A DNA stretch of 64,000 nucleotides from Turritopsis dohrnii (GCA_027922465.2 BQMF02000006.1:1674001-1738000); one strand, 5' to 3'. Counted from the first letter of the stretch, positions 12,837 to 25,045 are shown. The notes: generated by a model not told the origin, from the sequence alone. Program-made: numbers and translations.

Positions 12837-14279
12837 TTACAAAAGTTCATTGTCAGAGCTATCAACATAAATTAAATCATCGTTATCCGAATCATCAGAA
12901 TAATCTGGTTCAAAGTCACTTTCACCGAGATCAATTATAACAGGTTCTACTAATGGAACATTATCACCACCAAAATCAATTTTCCGAAAACTTTGCTCAA
13001 CTTTTAAAGTATGCCCAATAACCTTTTGCCAATTTTCAGCCGTTACATTCTGCAAAGCTTCATTTACAAGCTTCTGGACATCCGCAATTTTAAACGTTGT
13101 ATTTTTCTTAGCAACCTCAGTTTTTACTTGTGCCCAAATCAGTTCAATGGCATTCAATTCCGAGTGACTAACGGGAAGTCTAAGAATTCTGATGTCTTTG
13201 TTGTTCTGTTGACAATACTTTTTTGTGATCGACTCCAATTGATATTCCTTTACGATGTTTAACGATTTCACCTTTTGCAAAAGAATCGGAATTGTTTCTT
13301 TTTCAATAAATGGAACATTTTTCTTTGTGAGCCAATCTTGAATTGGCTTTTTACGCCATGATGTATTCGGGACTTTCGATTCCTCTGTCTGTCTGGAGTG
13401 GTATTTGGCGTTGTAGATTAAAACCAATGATTTGTTCGGCAGTGAAGGCAAAACTTTCTTTTCCCACCAATTTTCAAAATGAGGACCATTCATTTCTTTA
13501 TGGTAATCACTGGAATCTTTTACACCAACAAAGCATTCACCGCAATCAGGAAGGAAACCATCTTTTGACCCGATATTATTGATGATTAGGCGTTTCCCTT
13601 GGCCCTGAGGAACATCAAGACCACCAGACCAAGTGATTTGTCCCAATAAATCGTCGGTTGTTTCACTTTGCCAAACATATTCAGTGGTATGGTTGGCATT
13701 GCACCAGGTCTCGTCTTGGTAGTAGATGTGGTAACCTTCTGTTCTATACTTTTCGATTGCCATCAAAAATTTGTGTCGGCTTACAACTATATCCAGCCGC
13801 TGATAAATATTCATTTTCTTCTTTCGTTTTTTGTAAGCAAATCCGAGTGTCTTCAGTGTAGTGTATAGCATTGTTCGACCAATTTTAGGAAACGATTCGA
13901 TTTTTCGAATTTCTGCGTGAATTATGTCCAATGTTGGAATTTGTGGTGGATTTCTTTTGTAGTAGCCCAGAACCATTCTTGACAGCAAACTTTTTGTGAA
14001 GTCATCCAGTTTAATTTCCGGTCTCCCCCTTTGCTCTGTATCCAAAATGCCATCCTTCCTGATGTTGAACACACTTCTTCTCGAGACTTTGCAAATTCTA
14101 CTTGTTTCGGAAGCTTTGTTGTGTGTACCAAAAACAGGTATGCCATTTTTTTGCTGATCGATAGCTTTTCCGACCCATTCATCAACGTTTTTTATAAGAA
14201 CTTTATTTTCATCAGAAAAATGTGTCTTTTTAGAGCCGGTTGGATGAGGACGCTTTCTTAAGTTCCTTTCCTCCGACAT
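12837..14279 (-). CDS. IS630/Tc1-like DDE transposase, probably inactive
   Basis: One uninterrupted frame encodes about 480 residues from the ATG at 14279; an upstream in-frame ATG at 14396 lies in weakly constrained sequence, so I prefer the MSEERN start. The N-terminal third is helix-turn-helix-like. The catalytic core shows the first Asp in YYQDETW (about residue 189), the second block as LVLIYNAKYHS (about 289) and the third in ELNAIELIWAQVK (Glu about 379). In the second block the usual Asp (DNAxYH) is Tyr, which should abolish catalysis. The second-to-third spacing is about 89 residues, long compared with classical mariner, as in a separate metazoan lineage I know by its NPIELIWAQVK motif. 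The tail is acidic. Confidence 0.8.
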   Translation of the reverse strand: MSEERNLRKRPHPTGSKKTHFSDENKVLIKNVDEWVGKAIDQQKNGIPVFGTHNKASETSRICKVSRRSVFNIRKDGILDTEQRGRPEIKLDDFTKSLLSRMVLGYYKRNPPQIPTLDIIHAEIRKIESFPKIGRTMLYTTLKTLGFAYKKRKKKMNIYQRLDIVVSRHKFLMAIEKYRTEGYHIYYQDETWCNANHTTEYVWQSETTDDLLGQITWSGGLDVPQGQGKRLIINNIGSKDGFLPDCGECFVGVKDSSDYHKEMNGPHFENWWEKKVLPSLPNKSLVLIYNAKYHSRQTEESKVPNTSWRKKPIQDWLTKKNVPFIEKETIPILLQKVKSLNIVKEYQLESITKKYCQQNNKDIRILRLPVSHSELNAIELIWAQVKTEVAKKNTTFKIADVQKLVNEALQNVTAENWQKVIGHTLKVEQSFRKIDFGGDNVPLVEPVIIDLGESDFEPDYSDDSDNDDLIYVDSSDNELL

Positions 14280-14542
14280 GATTTGCATTAAAAAATTATA
14301 AGTTGTTGAGGGAATTTTATACCAATATGTTTTCCCGGGAATGGTTAAGATATCAAATCCTGAGAGTATTTTGAAAGGAATAATCAGGATTGGCACGTTA
14401 AAATAACAACAAGAAATTATCGACTATTTAATAGTTATTTGATTTTTTTATGAGCCAGTAAATGATCTTAAATCAAAGCATAAGTCGCTTGTTAATTATC
14501 CGAAGCATTGCCCTCATGGGATTTGCAGTTAGAATTTATCGA

Positions 14543-14899
14543 TACCCCCGTCTATTTGTGATTTTCCGTCTATTTTGGCTTTGTTTACATGGGTCTCTTT
14601 GGTCCCTCATAACTTTGTTAAAACTTTACTTTTGAGAAATATTTTTATATTTTTGTAATCAGAAAAGATTGAAGTTTCATCTTACTGAAAATCAGCTTCA
14701 TAGCTATCGTAGAAAAAAAGCCGATTTTTTTCTTCTTCCCCTTGCTTCTTCATTTCTTCATTATTTTCATAATTTAAAATTTCATGACATTCCACTAAGT
14801 CGTATCTTTCCAAAGAGGGTTTACTTTTCAAAATTGAACAGATAGATTATGAGATATTCATAAAAATGTAGGAAGTGCACATTTTTTTTAAACAGACTT
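14543..14899. repeat. Right terminal inverted repeat of the IS630/Tc1-like element
   Basis: Inverse partner of 12211-12567. It reaches to within one dinucleotide (TA) of the interrupted hAT reading frame. Confidence 0.85.
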
Positions 14900-15746
14900 T
14901 AGCATGCACACTTTTTAAAGCCTGCATGATTTCTGCCCTAGTGAGTATCTCTTTATCTGAAAGCTGGATACAAGTCTTGTCAAGTTCTAAAAGACTGTCA
15001 CTACCTTTTTGAAAACTATGTTGATTACGTGATTCCTTAATCCTACTCTCATGAAGTTTTGTTCTCTCGTGCTGCTTTACTAAAGCAATACCACCACCAC
15101 TGACGGAAAATGTTTTCCTGCAAATCTTGCAATTAGCTGAAAACTTGTCATCCTTTATCTTCTGAATCCATGAATATTCTCTTTCCCAGTCAGGGTTATA
15201 CTTCGTCTGTCTTTTTGACATAGATTTTCTGATTTATTTATTCTGTATAATCTAGCTGAAAAAATAGAAAGTCTACGATAATCTACACTCATTTTTGGAA
15301 CATACCTTCAAAGATTCACTTAAGCTACAAATATTTCTTTCTCAACTGTCACTGTTCTATTTGAAATATGCTTTGATAAGTCATCTTGTTGAAAGAATAT
15401 GCTGATGGAAAGGTAAAAATAATAACACAAACAATTTATTACTAAAATCAATCCAAATTTATAAAAAAATGCTAAAACCATATAACATAATATCAAATAT
15501 GACTGCTATGGGAAGTACTTGTAATAAAACTTTGCTAAAATTAAGGATGCAAAAATACATTATTATGCTTCCAGTATTATTAAATTTATCTTCAAGTTTG
15601 AATTTAAATAGTGTAAACAATAAACATATAAAGATATAACAAATTCCCTACAAATGGGACAAAATAGGACATTTTTGGGAAATTTTGAAAATATAGGACA
15701 ATATAGGAATATAGGACGGTGTGGGAGGCCTGTAAATAAAGAATAA

Positions 15747-16444
15747 CCAGCCACCAAGGCGTTGTTGCTCACCGCCCATGTCTACCTACTCTATATCACT
15801 GTATCAATATACGTCAAATTTCCTTATAAACGGCTCGTACAACTTTTGTTCAGCCAGAAGCAGATTCAAAATCACAACCTTTAGTGTGCAGTCAGTGTTA
15901 AATAGTCAGATTAACTATTTTTCAGGTTTTTCAGGATGTGTTACCTATTTATTTTTTAAAACCAAACGTTGATCAGTACAACAATACACTCAAAACCTAG
16001 GGGAAAAAACTTCAACTTTTCATTAGCTTTTGTTTTAAAAACGTTACGCGCTCTAACATGGGTGCTATCAAATGGTTTCTCTTCTTAAAAAGTTCACACG
16101 GGAGTAGAGAAAAAAGGCACCTGCTAAATGAATAAACTGAATTAAAAGAACATTCAATCAGATGAAACAATGAAACACAAAAATCATTTTGTTTCATGAC
16201 ACACCATTTTCACCTGCCGGGTAAGGAAAGCTTATAGAATATAAAACTAACAATAATAATAAAAACAAAATGTTATCTCTATTGGTTCACCAGCAAAAAA
16301 AGTCACGTTTGATTGGGGTTGCAATGTGTTTGTTTCGAACTCACGTCACACACAAAAAAAGAAATAATTTCTCTCATAACTCAATCTACCATGTTGCGTG
16401 ACTTACAAACCGGACAGATGGAGAATTGGCTATTAATATATAGA
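15747..16444 (-). mobile_element. Non-autonomous Helitron (first group), chain member 1
   Basis: On the minus strand it starts TCTATATATTAATAGCC (16444 downward) and ends with a GC-rich hairpin and CTGG at 15747-15750, fitting the Helitron rule (5' TC, 3' hairpin plus CTRR). It carries no gene. Its interior resembles the copies at 36.8-39.3 kb, for example the segment around TTACGCGCTCTAACATGGG. It touches the next Helitron with no spacer. Confidence 0.75.
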
Positions 16445-19400
16445 CTAGTCGCCAAGGCGGCGTCGTTTGCCGCCCATGTTCAGCATGCGTTGACTTCACG
16501 AAAAATAAAAATAAAATTAAGGAATTGGCAACTGAAAGTGTTACCGTGTTGTAGAGCTCGAAAAACTGATCAAAAAAATGAATGGGATCATTGCCCCTAC
16601 CGCGAGTTTGGTCTGGAGGGAGAAAAACCCCTCCATGCCGCACCCACAAGCCGAGGGTGGCATCGGTCGTTGGCCCACCACTGGCCAGTTGTTCCCGTGG
16701 GAATCTTAATTTCCAGGTAATGTAATGTGCTGCCTCCTCATTAACCTTGCGTGAAGTTTCAATTCAAAACATTTAATATCAATTGCACAAATATTTTTGC
16801 AAGGTAAAAATATTCATAATACCTATTGGTAGACTGCATTTCTAGTGTAGCATCTCTCTCTAACATAGCCTTGCTGCAAACTTCTACAAACCTTTACTTT
16901 CACCGCTTCAAAGCGTCGTGTTCGTGAAAATGCAACATACAGTTGACCGTGACTGAAGCAAAGCCTTTGCATGTAAATACCAACCCGTTCAAAAGTCTGA
17001 CCTTGGCTTTTGTTTATGGTTATTGCGTAGGACAAACGGAGAGGAAGTTGTTTACGATTCTGCTGAAACGGAAGGTTGGTATCGTTGGGACACAATGTTA
17101 CTCTAGGAATGAGCACCCGATTTCCAGCGGAGATACCCGTCAGCACTTCACAAGCAAGGATATTCTCTCGGAGATTACGGATGACTAATCGGGTGCCGTT
17201 GCATAAACCGTCCTTCAATGATAAATTTCGCAGCAGCATCACTATACTGTTGACTTTCAAGTTAAACCGGTGTGGAGGCATTCCAGAAGGAGTAAGCGAA
17301 TTGATGAACTCCATCGGATACAGGTCAATCTCTTCTTGCTCATCAGAAACAACAGAATCGACGCTAAAGTACGTGGCTCTTTCACCAGGCATTCCCTGAA
17401 GAATCCGTTCATTAATTACTAAAGCCTCAGCATTGGTCGGTGTCAGAATTACACGACTCGACATATCCTCTCCTCCAGCATCACTAAAAATAGAGTGGAC
17501 GATATCATCATTTTCATGCAAAGCACATTGATGCGGAATTTCAATGGAGTCTTTAAATGGATCATCCACTTTTTTCGGTATCGCTCCGTTTCCTAATTCA
17601 AGTAGGAATTCCGCAAATTCCCTTTGCCCAGATGCAGCTCTCATGTTGACATTCAGATGGAAGATTTGGACTATTGGCCACAAGACAGAGCTCTTGATGC
17701 ATGCTTCCACTATCTGAGCTGGTCTGCCTTTTCTCACTACTGGAAGAGTCTGTCTAAAATCCCTACCTAAAAGAACAACCTTTCCAGCAAAAGGCGCAAC
17801 ACTGTTACAGATATCTCTGAACATTCTATCAATAGCCTCAAGTGCATGCTTAGGAATCATACTTGCTTCATCAAATATCAAAATATCCTGACTACGTAAG
17901 AAATCGGCATGCCTACTGTTAGGCTTGACATTGCATGTTGAATTGTCCAATGCAGTAACAGGTAATTTAAGAAGAGAATGGACTGTCTTACCATTTTGTA
18001 ACTGTGTTGCTGCAATTCCAGTCCATGCACACGTCCTTACTGATAGGTTTCTTCCAACAACCTCGGGAATGATGAAATTGTACGTGAAAGTTTTACCTGT
18101 TCCACCGGGTCCATCAAGGAAGAAAACTTTAGCATTATTTTTGTCAGTAACAACCCTACCAAATTGCTGCAGGACTTCCTGAATTTTTGCAAGAGCTGAC
18201 TGCTCTGCTTGAACTTCTGGATGGTGTCTCAAAAAATCTTCAATCATGTGAGCACGGAATCTTTCCCACAACTCAGCTGGATTGCTTGGCTCTCCATGGA
18301 TCAGAATGAAAGAGAACGCTTTGCGAATTTTAGAGGGAGTTGCTGATTCCCCAAGTTCTTCCATCGTTCGTATCCACAAAGTATCGTCATCCAATAGTCC
18401 AAGTGCAATGCACGCTTCCCTAAAAGATCTATATAAAATCCCATTAACAGTTCTAAGGTATTCAAAGGAACATGTAACAACAGCACACGTAAGAAATACC
18501 TTTCACCCTGCCGAATGCTAGTATTGTACATTCTACTTACAATTTTTTCTGCTCCACGCTGACGTGCCACCCACTTATGTTGTCGTGTTTGAAACACATA
18601 ATGGTGGGGGATATCAGGATATAAATATTGACGTGCCTGTTCGTCAACACGATTCAATTCGAACCAAGCAGTTAACTTAGTGTGCTATTGTCCTATTTCC
18701 AGTGCTGCTTGTTCCTGTCCTTCTCTGAAAAAAATGCTCATTTGGAAGGTGAAAAAGAAGTCGTAAAATTGCATGACTTCCATATAAACCTCTAGGTTTA
18801 TATGTGCATTGTACTTTTTGCTGAGGAAAGGATTGTGTGGGACGATCCATCTGTTGTCAAGATCCATATTCCGAATTCGAACAGTTCTTCCGTCATCTGG
18901 TTGGTGATATAAAGGATAGCCATCCACATTTAAAACAGTTCCATTGTTGAACTGCTTTGGAAAATTTTTGCTGCACTTACAATCTTGCATAGACGGTGAT
19001 GACACATTCAAATGGCCACATGGACCATGGACCATGCAGGATTTGATGATTTCATAAAGTTCTGGTTCTTGATCGCGATTTGGAATTCGTGCTGATATCA
19101 ATGAATCAATGTCATCACCATTGCGCAACTTAAATTCGTTGCCAAGATGCAACAGTATGTGCACATGAGGTAGACCCCATTTCTGAAATTCTATAACATC
19201 CACCTGTGCTACAGATACACCTAGAATAGAATCTTTGATAATATCGTTTTTAAGAGTTTCCAGCTTCAATTTGAATACTTGTGCAACCAGATCTGGTCTA
19301 TCTGATGCGGTTTGACCAGGCAAAAGATTTTGAACAATTTCAGGCCATTTAGGATTAACTAATGCCATAGCATCTAGGTACAATTGGTGCATATTTCTTG

Positions 19401-21740
19401 GTGAACCTGAAAAGGTAGATGGCAATACAACGATATTACTCGCACGGAGGTTTCGTTCATGGGCAGCTTCCTCCAAATAGTCCATCAGGCCTGTGTAGCT
19501 ATCTGCCCGTAGTTGTTCTTGGTTCTGGCATATAAAGTCGAGTCTCGCTCCCTCAACTTTGACATAGCTGTCAACAACTAACTGTCGAAATAGTTTTCCA
19601 GCTAAATGTAAAGCAGAAAATTCACGTCTAATGGCAATATGATAAATATAATACTGCAATTGTGTAACTTTATTCCGCCTTTCAGTTGCATGCTGTTGGA
19701 CGTGATTCATGTTTGGACTCCATCCAGGATCACCTCTAGGAAAAATCATTAGATACATCATGGAGTCAATGTTTGTAGATGTGTAAGGAATATTGCGCTG
19801 ATATTAGGGATGATCTTTTGGATAAACTACAATATTTCTACCAGCGGGAGCTGCACCATCGTTACCTACAAAAACTGCTGCAACTTCTTCGTGACGTGGA
19901 GCATTGTATCTCCTCCTGTCTTCACCTTCTCGCATATACATACCCACTACGGAGGTTGCTCTATTTTCTAAAAGCGCACTTCCCTTCTCTTCCCCTTCAA
20001 CCTGAGCCAAGTTACAATATGCTGCGGCATAAGGTGAAACTCTATCAATGACTGTTTGTATTTGCTCTATCAAGTCTCTATTGCAATCTGTATTAGAAGG
20101 GTTTTGCATACGCATGTCAAGCGAATTAGCAGCTTTGATAATATACAGTTGGCTAAACATGGGCACTTGGTTTTCATAGTGCTCCATACTAATATATCAA
20201 TAGTTATTAATTAATAGTGTTTCTCATATTTTAATTTTATCATTGATTTTAACTATTTTATTTTACGTTTAGGCAGAAGAACCATTTGTACATTTAATGG
20301 AAGCCAAATAATTGATTATTATTATTATACCTATGTAGCAGTTGTCCACATATCCTAAAACATGGAGGCCCATTTCCTGGGGGAGGACGTAAGTTAGCTG
20401 ACAGAGAAGCAAAACTAAATGCATTATTATAGATTCTAATACACTTACGGAAATGTTTACCCAGAGCAGAATCATCAAGTAAAAGATCCCGTAACTCAGC
20501 GGATAATCTAATAAATTAGGAAGTTGTACCTTTCCATTTGTGCAACATTTAAAATTAGTTTCACGGTCGAATTTGATTGCTCCACAATGTTCACATAAAA
20601 TGTTAAATTCACCTAAAGAATGAATGTCAGGTAAATCATTGTTTTCAATATCAATCCGTGCAGCATTTAAAAAGCGAGCCCTGCGCACTCGTCTGTTTCG
20701 GACATATGCTCTTTGGTGTTGTTGAGTATCAGTTGCACGTCGAGCAGCAGCTTGTTCCGGTTGCTCATGATCTCTTAGCGCCTGTTGTCAGAGGGCTTGT
20801 TCTTCAAGTCGAGCAGCTACTTGATCAGGTTGCTCATTATCTCTTAACGACTGCTGTCGGTGAGCTTGCGCTTCAAGTCCAGCAGCAACTTGCTCAGGTT
20901 GCTCATTAGCCTGTCGCTGTCTTTGAAGTTGTGCATCCCTCTCCCTTCTCAATTGAGCACGAATCTCACTTTGATTTGCACGGTATCTCCTTTGTCAGTC
21001 AGCATTTCTAATGCGACGACGTAGTTGAGGGTCATCAGCAGGGGGTTGTTGTTGTTGATGTTGTTGCCGTGCATCAACTACATCTCTATCAAATTGTGAT
21101 CTAGGCAATGCAAACCTTCCATAGTTTCCATAGTCATGATCAGAATGCATAACTCGTTGAGAAAACAAACAAACAAAAGAACAATCTATACAGGAATGTA
21201 TATATCTATTTATATAATTTTTATTATCACCACAAAACAACAGGCCTTGTGTTTTTGTCAGTTTACCTAGCTAAATAGACAACGATAAACAAAAAAGCGA
21301 ACATAACTTTTCTTTGTTGTCTTTAGGCAAACGAAATGATCGTTTTTCTCAACTTTCTTCACTTTCTTTTCGCGCGAATATATGAAAATTTGTTCAAAGC
21401 AAACCTGATCAGTTTCCAATTGTTACCATAACATTGAACGGGGGTTAAAGAACGCTTAAAAGTGGATTCACTAAAGGTCATTCTTAAGTATTGTGGAAAA
21501 ATTTAAGTTATAAATTGACTTATATTACTCATGTACATATATTTCAGTTAAAAATATTACATATCATGCAATTACCGCTATTTTTTAGAAGCCATTTGTT
21601 TCCGTTTATACCCCCTAATTTTCTTCAGATCTCCGCTATCTCTCCGTTGCAGATCCCCGATTTCTTTCAAAGCAAAATCTACCATTTTGCGTGACTTACA
21701 AACAAACAGACAGACAGAGAATCGGCTATTAATATATAGA
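16445..21740 (-). mobile_element. RepHel Helitron (first group), damaged, chain member 2
   Basis: The minus-strand 5' end TCTATATATT lies at 21740 and the 3' end is a GGCGGC...CGCCGCC hairpin followed by CTAG at 16448-16445. It encodes a broken Rep-helicase. The 3' part (about 16560-16715) keeps a remnant homologous to the last exon of the extra gene found in the 41.7 kb copy, so this 5.3-kb copy looks like a deletion derivative of the longer form. Confidence 0.8.
16823..21150 (-). pseudogene. Helitron Rep-helicase (RepHel), copy 1, broken
   Basis: Rolling-circle Helitron transposase: a HUH-type Rep nuclease followed by a Pif1-family SF1B helicase. The start is the ATG at 21150. Residues about 70-165 contain NEQPDQVAARLEEQA-type tandem repeats. 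The Helitron-like N domain (about 20690-19500), the HUH motif (GLPHVHILLHL, near 19150) and the helicase (Walker A GGTGKT near 18090, Walker B IFDEAS near 17870) are visible. Compared with copy 2 it has lost the YKYIYKGHD tyrosine segment near 18800 and 53 residues just before Walker A. It also has in-frame stops (for example near 20995 and 20790) and several frame changes. A Gly-to-Arg change stands in the GGDFRQTLPV motif. Cannot be functional. Confidence 0.8.
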
Positions 21741-23068
21741 CTAGTATCCCATGTAAAACAATTTTACAGGTTTAAATTCTGAAAATGACAGCTCTAAAAA
21801 TGGTGACGAAAAATTAAATCACAGAATAACGAATAAAAAGGGCATCAGTGTTGTAAGTACTGTAAACTCTCTCTAATTTCCTAAACCCTCACCTTAAGAA
21901 AAAGAAACAGAAGGTGCAGCTACCATAAAATTTGATCCGTAAATTTAGAGAGATCGAATTTGGAAGTTCTGACTGTATTGCTGAACTCTAAAAAATATAC
22001 GGAAACATGTACAGGATCGTTAAGCGACAACTAACCGTTATCGAGATATTGTCGATCAAGCATTTTAGTTATGTAAAAGCTCTGTTTTTCACCCCTTCGT
22101 CAATGTCATAGACCATAAAAATGTCAGTTATTTTCTTAGAAGTTCTAGAGATATTTTCCAAATAACTTCGCATCTAATTGAAGAGACAATTCAATGGTTC
22201 CCTTGATTTAATGATTCACTTAAACAGACGCCATCTAGATCAAGCATTTTTCCAGGTATGCAATCAACACTGAAGCGCAGAACAGAAAAGTCAAAACCCA
22301 TCAAAAATACACGCTATGCAGAAAATGCAATACAGAAAGAAACACTCTTCACACTTTTAATTAAAAATCTCAAGGTATTCCGGCTAAAGCATTTTTAGTT
22401 CAACATCATGAACTATGAACATGTTCATAATTATGTTATAAACAGAAAAACTTTTTATCTAGAAGATCTGAAACACGTCAAAATATTCATAATAAATCTT
22501 TCACGATACGATATATGCAGTAGTAAAAATAAATTGAGCGTACAGGTAAACAAGAAAAATATTAAAATCGTTGTAACTGTTCATGGAATCCAAACCCCAG
22601 TGTAAATAAAAGCCAAACGCGAAGGTCATAAAAGTGTTAAAATGTGAATTTTAAATAATTGCGATTTTCTTCACGAATCCAGAAGGTTAATGATATTAAA
22701 AACCATGATATTCATTTTTTCAATCACGTATTATTTGAAAAGTAATGACACAGAAACCGTATTAAACCCTATTACTATAAGAAGAACAAAACAAACAAAT
22801 AAAAAAATTCTGAAGCGTACTTACCCTAAAAACATGGATATATCTTAAACTTTCGTTGTTGTCTATTGTTTCTTGATCTCACGAACAATCAAAACATTTG
22901 AAACGAGGAAAATGCAATGTAAAGGTATCTTTCCTTATACTAATCGTAGAAAAATATTAACCGTCGTCTGGCACACTTTTATGAATAAATGGTTGCAAAA
23001 ATGACCCGAAATTTTAGAGAGTGAGCGCGTGAAAAAAAGCAGATGCACACTCGTAATTAGTATATAGA
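21741..23068 (-). mobile_element. Non-autonomous Helitron (second group), chain member 3
   Basis: On the minus strand it begins TCTATATACTAATTACG at 23068 and ends in a TGTAAAA/TTTTACA hairpin with CTAG at 21744-21741. Both ends differ from the first group but match those at 27546-36568 and 50268-50795. No gene is seen in it; the open frame at 22408-22605 has no recognisable content. Confidence 0.65.
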
Positions 23069-23487
23069 CTAGCCACCTGCGTTGAGTTCACGAAAAATAA
23101 AATTAAGGAATTTGAAATAATAAGTATGCCCATGTTGTAGAGCTCGAAAAACTGATCATAAAAATGTATGGGATTGTTCCGCTACGATCAACTGTTACGA
23201 TGAAGTCACAGACCCTTCCCCAAAAAAATTAGACCCAAATTTTTTGTCACCTCTTTGCCTGTATCGCGGACCCCAAAAAACGTCAGTTATCCCTAATGGT
23301 TGCCGAGATAATTTTCCCTAAACGTCGTATTCGATTAGGGTCTCACTGACGTCGCGCACAAGGAGAGAAATAATTTATGTGTGATCTTACATTGCTGACT
23401 CCCTGATTTCTTTCGCAGTTCACATCTACCATTTTGTGTGACTTACAAACAAACAGACAGACAGAGAATCAGCTATTAATATATAGA
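23069..23487 (-). mobile_element. Short first-group Helitron lacking its 3' hairpin, chain member 4
   Basis: The 5' end TCTATATATTAATAGC lies at 23487. The 3' end reads GCAGGTGGCTAG at 23069-23080, so the usual GC-rich hairpin arms have been deleted while CTAG remains. The interior holds the standard CTCTACAACATGGG and ATTCCTTAATTTTATTTTTC segments. About 420 bp, no gene. Confidence 0.65.
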
Positions 23488-23967
23488 TAGCCGCCAAGGC
23501 GGCAGCGCTTGCCGCCCATGTTTAGTATGGGTTGTGTCACCTCCCAATGAGTTCCCAAAAATAATATTAAGGAATCGATAATGGAAAGTGCTACCATCTT
23601 GTAGAGCTCGAAATTCTGAGCAAGAAAATGTATAGGATGATATGTCTATGATGCATCGTTTCGGAGATCTTGTCGATCAAAAGTTTTGATGACGTCATAA
23701 AACCCTGTCCCCAAAAATTTTGCACAAATTTTTTCGTCACCCCATGGTCAATACCGTGAACCCCAAAAAGCGTCAGTTATCCCTATTGGTTACGGAGATA
23801 ATTTTCCCTAAATGTCGCGTTCGATTAGGGTGTCAATACAATGGTTTCACACTGACGTCGTAAAAAATAAAATAAAATAAGTACTCTCACAACAATTCAA
23901 TCTACCATTTTGCGTGACTTACAAACAGACAGACAGACAGACAGAGAATCGGCTATTAATATATAGA
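23488..23967 (-). mobile_element. Short first-group Helitron, chain member 5
   Basis: The minus-strand 5' end is TCTATATATTAATAGCCG at 23967; the 3' hairpin (GGCGGCAAGCGCTGCCGCC) sits directly at the boundary with the previous copy, where the last G of CTAG is missing. About 480 bp, no gene. Confidence 0.65.
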
Positions 23968-24499
23968 TAACAATACCTTTGTGTATACAAAGCCGTTTCT
24001 TCGTCAAATTCACAACGAAGAAATGAAATCCATTATTAACGACCGAAATCAAATGAGCGCATTTTAAGAGTTTTCCTTTATTAGCCAATGAAAACATTTC
24101 ACCCTCTAGCCACTTCAGGTCTGTAAAATAGAGTTTGCTTCCTCCTCAGTCTGAAAACCATGCCCTTCCTAAGCTTAGGTAATGATCTTTTCCGAAACTA
24201 CAATTAAAAGTTTTACCCCAATTCTTGAAAAAAGTCAATAATAACCTGTACTGTAACTCAATGTTTATCACAGTGGTTAAATACCTTTTCAAAATCAGTA
24301 CTTAACGATATGCTACTGAGTAGTTTCGTAGAATAATATAAAATAGTGGTTCAAAGTTGTAATCAATACACTTGTCCCGAATTCCGAGAATAATTTTTTC
24401 CTTTGTGTGAAAACGAGGCCGTACTGAGTAGTAAGCTTGTCAACAATCTTGAAAATGGCTGAAGATACTGCGAGATCACACAGCTGCTGCTGAATAATA
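23968..24499. other. Unassigned spacer after the Helitron chain
   Basis: No gene is supported. The open frames here have no recognised motifs. The sequence after 24500 begins the SWIM-type fragment. Confidence 0.4.
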
Positions 24500-25040
24500 T
24501 TGAAAAAAAAACTCCCAATTATAAATGATATTAATGAAGAAAATAGAGAACTGAATTGGGGAAAATGTTTAAAAGATATGCCAATGATAATAATCAAGGA
24601 AATTGAGCAACACCGTGAAAACAGTGGTAAATCCACTTATATAATAAAAACACTGGATAAGAATAAGAATAACTGGGGAAGAAAGTTTAAGGAGGAACGT
24701 TATATCTCAGCAGAAACAATACTTACAACTGTTATTGGGGACGAATTTTGTGTGAAGGCAAGGTGTAAAGCCAGTATGAAAAAAGACATCTCTTCAGTCC
24801 AGGTGAATGTCGTCAGCCAAATGCTCATGCCCAGCTGGCAATAGTGGGGAATTGTAATCATGTCATGGCCCTACTGTTTGAATTGGCTGATTATTCTTCG
24901 CATCAAATTGAAACTGTACCAAATGAAATATCATGTACAAGTAAAAGCAGACAATGGGGCATACCTAGTGACAATGTGTTGCATAAAAACCCAATTATGG
25001 CTAGCACTTTGAGTTCATCCTGCGATGAAAAGGGATAGAC
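24500..25040 (+). pseudogene. SWIM zinc-finger gene fragment (YqaJ-type nuclease family)
   Basis: The fragment opens with KKKLPIINDINEENRELNWG and continues to GDEFCVKARCKASMKK, a lead-in typical of SWIM-finger proteins that are fused to YqaJ-like nucleases in many invertebrate mobile elements. A frame change near 24845 leads to GNCNHVMALLFELADYSSHQ, which supplies the C-x-H pair of the SWIM finger (CxCx(n)CxH), then QWGIP. Stops follow near 25038. No nuclease domain is visible downstream. The family call is by motif. Confidence 0.5.
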
Positions 25041-25045
25041 GGATT

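Larger units (their letters stand above)
12211..14899 (-). mobile_element. IS630/Tc1-like transposon with 357-bp inverted repeats
   Basis: The 2,689-bp element starts AAGTCTGTT and ends with its inverse. It has near-identical inverted repeats and is flanked by TA on both sides (12209-12210 and 14900-14901), the duplication expected for the Tc1/mariner superfamily. It holds one transposase gene on the minus strand. It lies inside the coding region of the hAT-like transposase, so it is the younger of the two. Confidence 0.85.
9845..15221 (-). pseudogene. hAT-like transposase with BED zinc finger, broken
   Basis: The ATG at 15221 opens a BED-type finger (CKICRKTF with downstream histidines, residues about 30-60). 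The frame runs to the TA at 14900, where the IS630/Tc1-like element is inserted, and resumes at 12210 in the same frame. The next part has the RNase H-like motif FKFDETT and a second Asp in GMDGPNVN. A six-T run at about 11763-11770 carries one extra T and shifts the frame. The protein continues to a GT donor at 11027/11026, an intron to 10787, and a last exon 10786-9845 with a long charged coiled coil (about 9900-10080). The full product would be about 800 residues. The insertion and the frameshift both disable it. Confidence 0.7.
9219..15732 (-). mobile_element. BED-finger hAT-like DNA transposon, interrupted
   Basis: The ends are inverted copies of CAGGCCTCC (9219-9227 and 15724-15732). 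TAAATA lies directly outside both ends (9213-9218 and 15733-15738), a probable 6-bp target duplication; most hAT elements make 8 bp, so this would be an unusual subgroup. Both subterminal regions are rich in ATATAGGACAATATAGG-type repeats in opposite orientation (9239-9345 and 15656-15718), the kind of sites transposases bind. Inside is one transposase gene on the minus strand, split by the IS630/Tc1-like element at 12211-14899. Without that insertion the element would be about 3.8 kb. Confidence 0.75.
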
